From: Paeniglutamicibacter gangotriensis Lz1y
GTDB lineage: Bacteria > Actinomycetota > Actinomycetes > Actinomycetales > Micrococcaceae
Direction of reading: 5' to 3'
DNA length: 64,000 nt
NCBI RefSeq assembly: GCF_000348945.1
Contig: NZ_AOCK01000001.1
Span: 592,282-656,281 of the forward strand
The translations under genes were made by a program, and so were the position numbers. This document shows, piece after piece, positions 59,914 through 64,000 of this stretch (the stretch's first letter is position 1; every line of letters starts with the position of its first letter). The notes under the pieces were generated by a model that did not search any database, was not told the origin of the DNA, and worked only from the letters and a program-made list of their open reading frames with translations.

Positions 59914-61287
59914 GACCACCGCGATGGCTCGCTCGAACCTGATGCCCGCGCTGGTCTATGCTGCGCTCTCCACAGCGATCGTCAGCTCGCTGGGCATGCT
60001 GCTGGTCCCCTCGATCGCCGTCGGTTTTCAGGTCCCGGTCAGCACGGCCCAATGGATGCTCACCATCAACCTGCTCGTCGGTGCCATTGCGACCCCGGTC
60101 ATGGGCAGGTTGAGCGACGGTCCCCACAAAAAGCGGCTTCTGGTGTTCTCCTTGGTGCTCATCCTCATCGGGTCCGTGCTGGCGGCGAGGGCACCGAATT
60201 TCACCATCTTCCTGATCGGGCGCGCGTTGCAGGGGTTAACCTACGGAATTGTCCCGGTGACGATCGCCTTGGCCCGGCGCTACCTCGAACCGATCAAGGT
60301 GCAGTCCTCGATTTCGAGCTTGTCGGTCACGGTGTCGACGGGTATCGGGATCGGCTATCCGTTGACCGGAGTCATCGCGGGCCTCATCGATTTCCGCTCC
60401 GCATTTTGGTGTGCGGTTTTGTTTGTCCTCAGCGCGATCTTCGTGGTCGTCCGCGTGGTGCCCAAGGGCCCCGATGACATGGCAGGGCGGATGCCGTTCG
60501 ACTACTCGGGCACGGCCCTGCTCAGCCTGGGCCTCGGAGCCCTGCTCCTGGGCGTCAGCGAGGGCCCGAACTGGGGATGGGGATCACCGGCGGCCATTGG
60601 AACCATCGCTGGTTCGGTGATCTTGCTGGCGATCTGGGCGAAGACGGCACTGCGGACAGAGCACCCGCTGATCAACCTGCGGGTGCTGCGCAATGGCGAA
60701 GTGCTCTTGGCAAACCTCACCGCGGTGGGGCTGGGCGCAGCCCTTTACCGGCTTGTCTTGGCTTGTCGATTTCCAGCCTCATTGCCCAGACCCCCGCCTC
60801 GACCGGCTACGGGATCGCCCTACCGGTCTTCTGGGCCGGCTTCGTGATGTTCCCGCTCTCGGTGGGCAGCTTCACCGCCAACCGGATCGTTCGTCGCCTG
60901 GCGACCCGGATCAGTCTTACTGCGCTGCTGCCGATCGGCGCCGGCGTTGTTGCAGCATCCGGAACGATGCTGTGGTTCGCGCACACCCAATTGTGGGAGA
61001 TCCTGCTGGGGATGCTGCTCTTCGGTCTGGGCATGGGTGCAAGTTATGCGGCGATGTCGGCACTGATCGCCAGAAGCGTAGCCACCGAGGAATTGGGCAG
61101 CTCGGCGAGTTTCAACCAGGTCCTGCGCACCGTGGGCAGCTCGTTCGGCACGGCCATCGCCGGGGCGGTGCTCGCCGCGAATATGGGCCCGGACATGCAC
61201 TCGACCGATACGGGGATCACCCTAACATTGGCCATCGGGGCGATCCTGTGCCTGGTGGTGTTCGCCGCACGCTCCTCCACACGCTGA
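59906..61287 (+). pseudogene. MFS drug-efflux-type transporter, frameshifted
   Basis: From ATG 59906 about 285 residues of a DHA2-like exporter are in frame: ALVYAALSTAIVSSLGMLLVPSI, PVMGRLSDGPHKKRLLVF, GRALQGLTYGIVPVTIALARRYLEP. Near 60750-60768 the frame is lost and resumes two bases off with LSISSLIAQTPASTGYGIALP ... GASYAAMSALIARS, ending at 61287. The junction contains GGCTTGTCTT followed by GGCTTGTC; an 11-base near-tandem duplication would explain the shift. It formed an operon with the broken marR. Confidence 0.82.
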
Positions 61288-61663
61288 AAAACAATGTCGC
61301 CGCGGACCTGCGCCATGCCGGCTGAGCACGGAGCGCCGCGAGACTTCTCGACCCCCGGGGGCAGCGCCCCAAACACCGCTGGAGGCACCGGAGAATTGCC
61401 TCGAGATGGCTGAGTATTTCGCCCCTGTTGCGCCCAACGGTGGCGCAGATACGCTGAAGTGTCGTATCGTGATGCCTACGGTCTAAAGAAAGTACTGACC
61501 AGTGCGTCGTTGCCGCAGCCATCACCCCCGGCCGGCAGACGCACAGCGAGGCAAGGAAACCGGCGGTCACCACATTGATGTGGTTGTGCCGTTTCCTTCG
61601 TTGTCCGCGATCGTTGAATCGCCCCTCGCTCCGTCACATTTCAGAACTTTCAAGGAGTCCCTC
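61288..61663. other. Intergenic region upstream of malic enzyme
   Basis: About 375 bases with no recognisable gene on either strand. The last ten bases before the next start carry AAGGAG (61652-61657). Promoter elements are not clear. Confidence 0.35.
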
Positions 61664-62839
61664 ATGTCCATTGATACCTCGCTCGACGCCGCCGCAACCA
61701 TCACCGAAGCCGACATCTTCGACGCCCACCTCGGGGGCAAGCTCAGTGTCCAGTCCAAGATGCCACTGACCACCAAGCGCGACCTGTCCATTGCCTACAC
61801 CCCGGGCGTCGCCCAGGTGTCCCGCGCCATTGCCGCGGACCCGGCCCTGGCCGCCACCCACACCTGGGCCTCGCGCCTGGTCGTTGTGGTCTCCGACGGC
61901 ACCGCGGTGCTGGGCCTAGGCAACATTGGTGCCGCCGCCTCGTTGCCGGTCATGGAAGGCAAGAGCGCGCTCTTCAAGGAGTTCGGCGGACTGGATTCCA
62001 TTCCGTTGGTCCTGAACACCACCAACGTCGATGAAATCGTCGAAACCCTCGTCCGCCTGCGCCCCAGCTACGGCGCCGTGAACCTCGAGGACGTCTCGGC
62101 ACCGCGCTGCTTCGAACTCGAGGCCCGCCTCATCGAGGCGCTGGACTGCCCGGTCATGCACGATGATCAGCACGGCACCGCCGTGGTGGTCCTCGCCGCG
62201 CTGCTCAACGCGGCCAAGGTTGCAGGCAAGGAACTGGGCCAGATGCGTGCAGTGATTTCCGGGGCCGGCTCCGCAGGCATCGCGATCTCCGAGATCCTGA
62301 TCAATGTCGGCCTCGGCGATGTGGTTCTTGTTGATTCCAAGGGCATCATCCACCGCGACCGCGACGACCTGAACGCCATCAAGGCCAAGTACGCCGCGAT
62401 CACCAACAAGGATGGACTGATCGGTGGCATCCGCGAGGCCTTGGACGGTGCCGACGTGGTCGTCGGGGTTTCCTCCTCCAAGTTCGAGGAAGAAGATCTG
62501 GCCGGCATGAACGACGACGCGATCATCTTCGCGCTGTCCAACCCGGACCCGGAGATCATGCCGCATGTCGCACGCAAGTACGCCGCCGTGGTGGCCACGG
62601 GCCGCTCGGACTTCCCGAACCAGATCAACAACGTGCTGGCTTTCCCCGGAATCTTCCGTGGTGCCTTGGATGCCGGTGCACGTCGCATCACCTCCGAGAT
62701 GAAGCTGGCAGCGGCCTACGCGATTGCCGGGTTGGTCCAGGAGAACCTCTCCAGCGAGTTCATCGTTCCCTCACCGCTTGACCCACGCGTGATGCCGGCG
62801 GTTTCCGCCGCCGTCCAAGCCGCGGTAGTAGCGGAGTAG
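61664..62839 (+). CDS. Malic enzyme (NAD(P)-dependent malate decarboxylase)
   Basis: 391 residues from ATG 61664, 6 bases after AAGGAG; earlier frames upstream are not conserved. Converts malate to pyruvate and CO2. Landmarks are SIAYTPGVAQVSRAI (catalytic Tyr), VMEGKSALFKEFGGLDSIPLVLNTTNVDEIVET (catalytic Lys), VMHDDQHGTAVV (metal site), ISGAGSAGIAISEIL (nucleotide fold) and ALSNPDPEI. It is the short bacterial form without the phosphotransacetylase-like domain. Monocistronic with a terminator. Confidence 0.93.
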   Translation: MSIDTSLDAAATITEADIFDAHLGGKLSVQSKMPLTTKRDLSIAYTPGVAQVSRAIAADPALAATHTWASRLVVVVSDGTAVLGLGNIGAAASLPVMEGKSALFKEFGGLDSIPLVLNTTNVDEIVETLVRLRPSYGAVNLEDVSAPRCFELEARLIEALDCPVMHDDQHGTAVVVLAALLNAAKVAGKELGQMRAVISGAGSAGIAISEILINVGLGDVVLVDSKGIIHRDRDDLNAIKAKYAAITNKDGLIGGIREALDGADVVVGVSSSKFEEEDLAGMNDDAIIFALSNPDPEIMPHVARKYAAVVATGRSDFPNQINNVLAFPGIFRGALDAGARRITSEMKLAAAYAIAGLVQENLSSEFIVPSPLDPRVMPAVSAAVQAAVVAE

Positions 62840-62865
62840 AGACACCGAGCACCACACACCACGAG

Positions 62866-62919
62866 AGAGGGCATTGGATTGGTTCATCCGTTTTACCGGA
62901 AACCAGTCCAACGCCCTCT
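62866..62919 (+). terminator. Terminator after malic enzyme
   Basis: AGAGGGC (62866-62872) and GCCCTCT (62913-62919) close a longer imperfect stem that continues through ATTGGA/TCCAA and TTGGTT/AACCA, followed by TCTTTG. It also lies just beyond the convergent monooxygenase remnant. Confidence 0.7.
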
Positions 62920-62942
62920 TCTTTGTTCCAGACCCCTCGAGG

Positions 62943-64000
62943 TCAGGCGGGTACGCCCGCTTCCTGCACCTCGGCGCCACGCAGCGCGGCGGCCTCGTCC
63001 CAGCTCGACGGGCCTGAAGCAAAAGCCCCGCGGTAACCGGCCGCGGGGTGCCGCTCGTTGAGCAACGGACCCTCGCCAAATAACTTTTCGCGCAGCGTTC
63101 CCTGGGCATATTCGCTCTGGGCCAGGCCGCGTTCGCGCAGCACCGGGAGGACCTTGTCTGCGAACTCCTCAAATGATCCGGGGATCACCCAGTTGATGAC
63201 GTTGATGCCATCGACCCCCGCAGCCTGCCACCTTTCGATCTTGTCGGCGATTTGTCCGGGGGTGCCCACCACCCGGGTGTTGCGGGCCTGCAGCCAGGCG
63301 ATGTCCGCGACGACTGGCTCGCGGTCGGTGATGTGCTTGGACACCCATTCGGAGAAGCCCTTGCCGGTGTTGGTGTCCAGATCGGCGATCGGGGTTTCGG
63401 GCGGATAGACGCGCCCGGTCTTGTCCACGATGGCCGAATGAGCCAGGTAGCCATCGACACTGACGAACTGGTCGTAGTACGCCTCCTTCTCTTTGGCCTC
63501 TTCCTCGGTGGCTCCGATGATGAAGGAGAGCCCCTGGAAGAACTTGATGTCTTCCGGGTTCCGTCCGTATTCCACGGCCAGCCGACGGGTGTCCTTGATG
63601 AGCTCGGCCGCGATAGCAGGGGACGGGGCAATGATGAAGGTCGCCTCGGCATTGCGTGCAGCGAAGGCACGCCCGGAGGACGAGGAACCCGCCTGGAACA
63701 GCAGCGGGGTGCGCTGCGGTGAGGGGGGGGAAGATGCGGTCCCTCGACCCGGTAGCGCTTGGGCTCGTGATAGATCTTGTGGATCTTGGACGGATCGGAA
63801 TAGACCCCGTTTTCCTTGTCCTTCTTCAATGCGTCGGCATCCCAGGAACCTTCCCAGAGCTTGTAGGCGACGTCCACGTATTCGTCGGCCCAGGCGTAGC
63901 GCTCGGTGTGGTCGGTCAGCTGCGGAAGGCCGTAGTTGCGTGAGGCGTTGTCATTGATGCCCGTGACGATGTTCTAGGCGATCCGCCCGTTGGAAATGTG
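62943..64000 (-). pseudogene. LLM flavin monooxygenase (NtaA/SnaA/DszA type), broken, runs off right edge
   Basis: The minus strand reads HISNGRIA-stop-NIVTGINDNASRNYGLPQ; the family has Trp where the TAG stands (63974-63976, motif AWNIVTS). It continues WADEYVDVAYKLWEGSWDADAL ... VEGPHLPPP, shifts frame in a run of eight C (63723-63730), then resumes as SPQRTPLLFQAGSS ... AVEYGRNPEDIKFFQGLSFIIG ... RNTRVVGTPGQIADKIERW to a stop at 62943. Nonsense plus frameshift indicate a true pseudogene. Such FMN enzymes cleave sulfones, nitrilotriacetate or similar and need a flavin reductase. Confidence 0.82.

Noticed and set aside
63723..63730. C8 tract as a phase-variation switch of an active monooxygenase
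   Set aside because: An in-frame amber codon upstream at 63974-63976 would inactivate the protein in either phase, so decay is simpler.
1..64000. CRISPR array, prophage or integrated plasmid
   Set aside because: No regularly spaced direct repeats, no phage structural genes and no integrase were seen; the holin-family protein at 36309 is a common chromosomal membrane protein.
1..64000. tRNA or rRNA genes
   Set aside because: I looked in the gaps for T-loop-like GGTTCGA segments; those at 7792, 31444 and 45864 have no cloverleaf around them.

Overview
The window is GC-rich DNA with dense, often 1-4 nt overlapping genes, frequent GTG starts and actinobacterial protein signatures (DtxR-type metalloregulator, ROK and HxlR regulators, a WXG100-like protein with an alpha/beta-hydrolase partner, a branched-chain 2-oxoacid dehydrogenase, a catechol ortho-cleavage cluster). 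This fits a Micrococcaceae (Arthrobacter-like) chromosome. That placement is an inference from gene content, not a database match.

Layout. 0-10 kb: the N-terminal half of a Fic protein running off the left edge; a ROK repressor divergent from a sugar porter; a response regulator / histidine kinase / TAXI lipoprotein operon; and an MHS-family permease gene destroyed by an IS200/IS605-type element with a decayed tnpA and an apparently active-site-complete tnpB. 10-17 kb: a decayed unrecognised gene, two flavin-dependent acyl-CoA-dehydrogenase-like (SfnB/DszC-type) enzymes, two unrecognised divergent genes, and an Xre/ParS-like antitoxin coupled to a truncated RES toxin. 17-26 kb: an ABC exporter with its own two-component system behind a strong palindrome, a DtxR/MntR-type regulator, a dicarboxylate/amino-acid symporter and a Mn/Zn ABC transporter with overlapping palindromic operators. 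26-31 kb: VOC protein, purB, a two-gene WXG100-like/lipase pair and msrA.

31-36.3 kb is a decaying accessory island: small membrane protein and winged-helix regulator, a HigBA module whose toxin is frameshifted, three GNAT acetyltransferases and a broken Gp49-like toxin. 36.3-48.4 kb is metabolic: a small membrane protein, a HisC/Pat-type aminotransferase leading into E1alpha-E1beta-E2 of a 2-oxoacid dehydrogenase (no E3), a lipoprotein, trpF, then catR-catB-catC, catA, a flavin reductase and the wreck of a benE benzoate transporter. The promoter regions of catR and catA share the same bipartite block, so one LysR regulator probably drives both units. 48.4-64 kb: an oligopeptide/nickel-type ABC importer, an NAD(P)-binding protein divergent from its likely HxlR regulator, a lactate permease, a DUF503 protein, a frameshifted aminotransferase, a lipoprotein, an excisionase-like DNA-binding protein, a doubly broken marR-MFS operon, malic enzyme and a flavin monooxygenase pseudogene that leaves the right edge.

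The most striking overall property is gene decay. At least ten genes are visibly broken by frameshift, nonsense codon, insertion or deletion, and these lie in transport, toxin and accessory functions while the housekeeping genes are intact. Some single-base lesions could be sequence errors, but the MHS/IS605, benE and flavin-monooxygenase lesions cannot each be one miscalled base.
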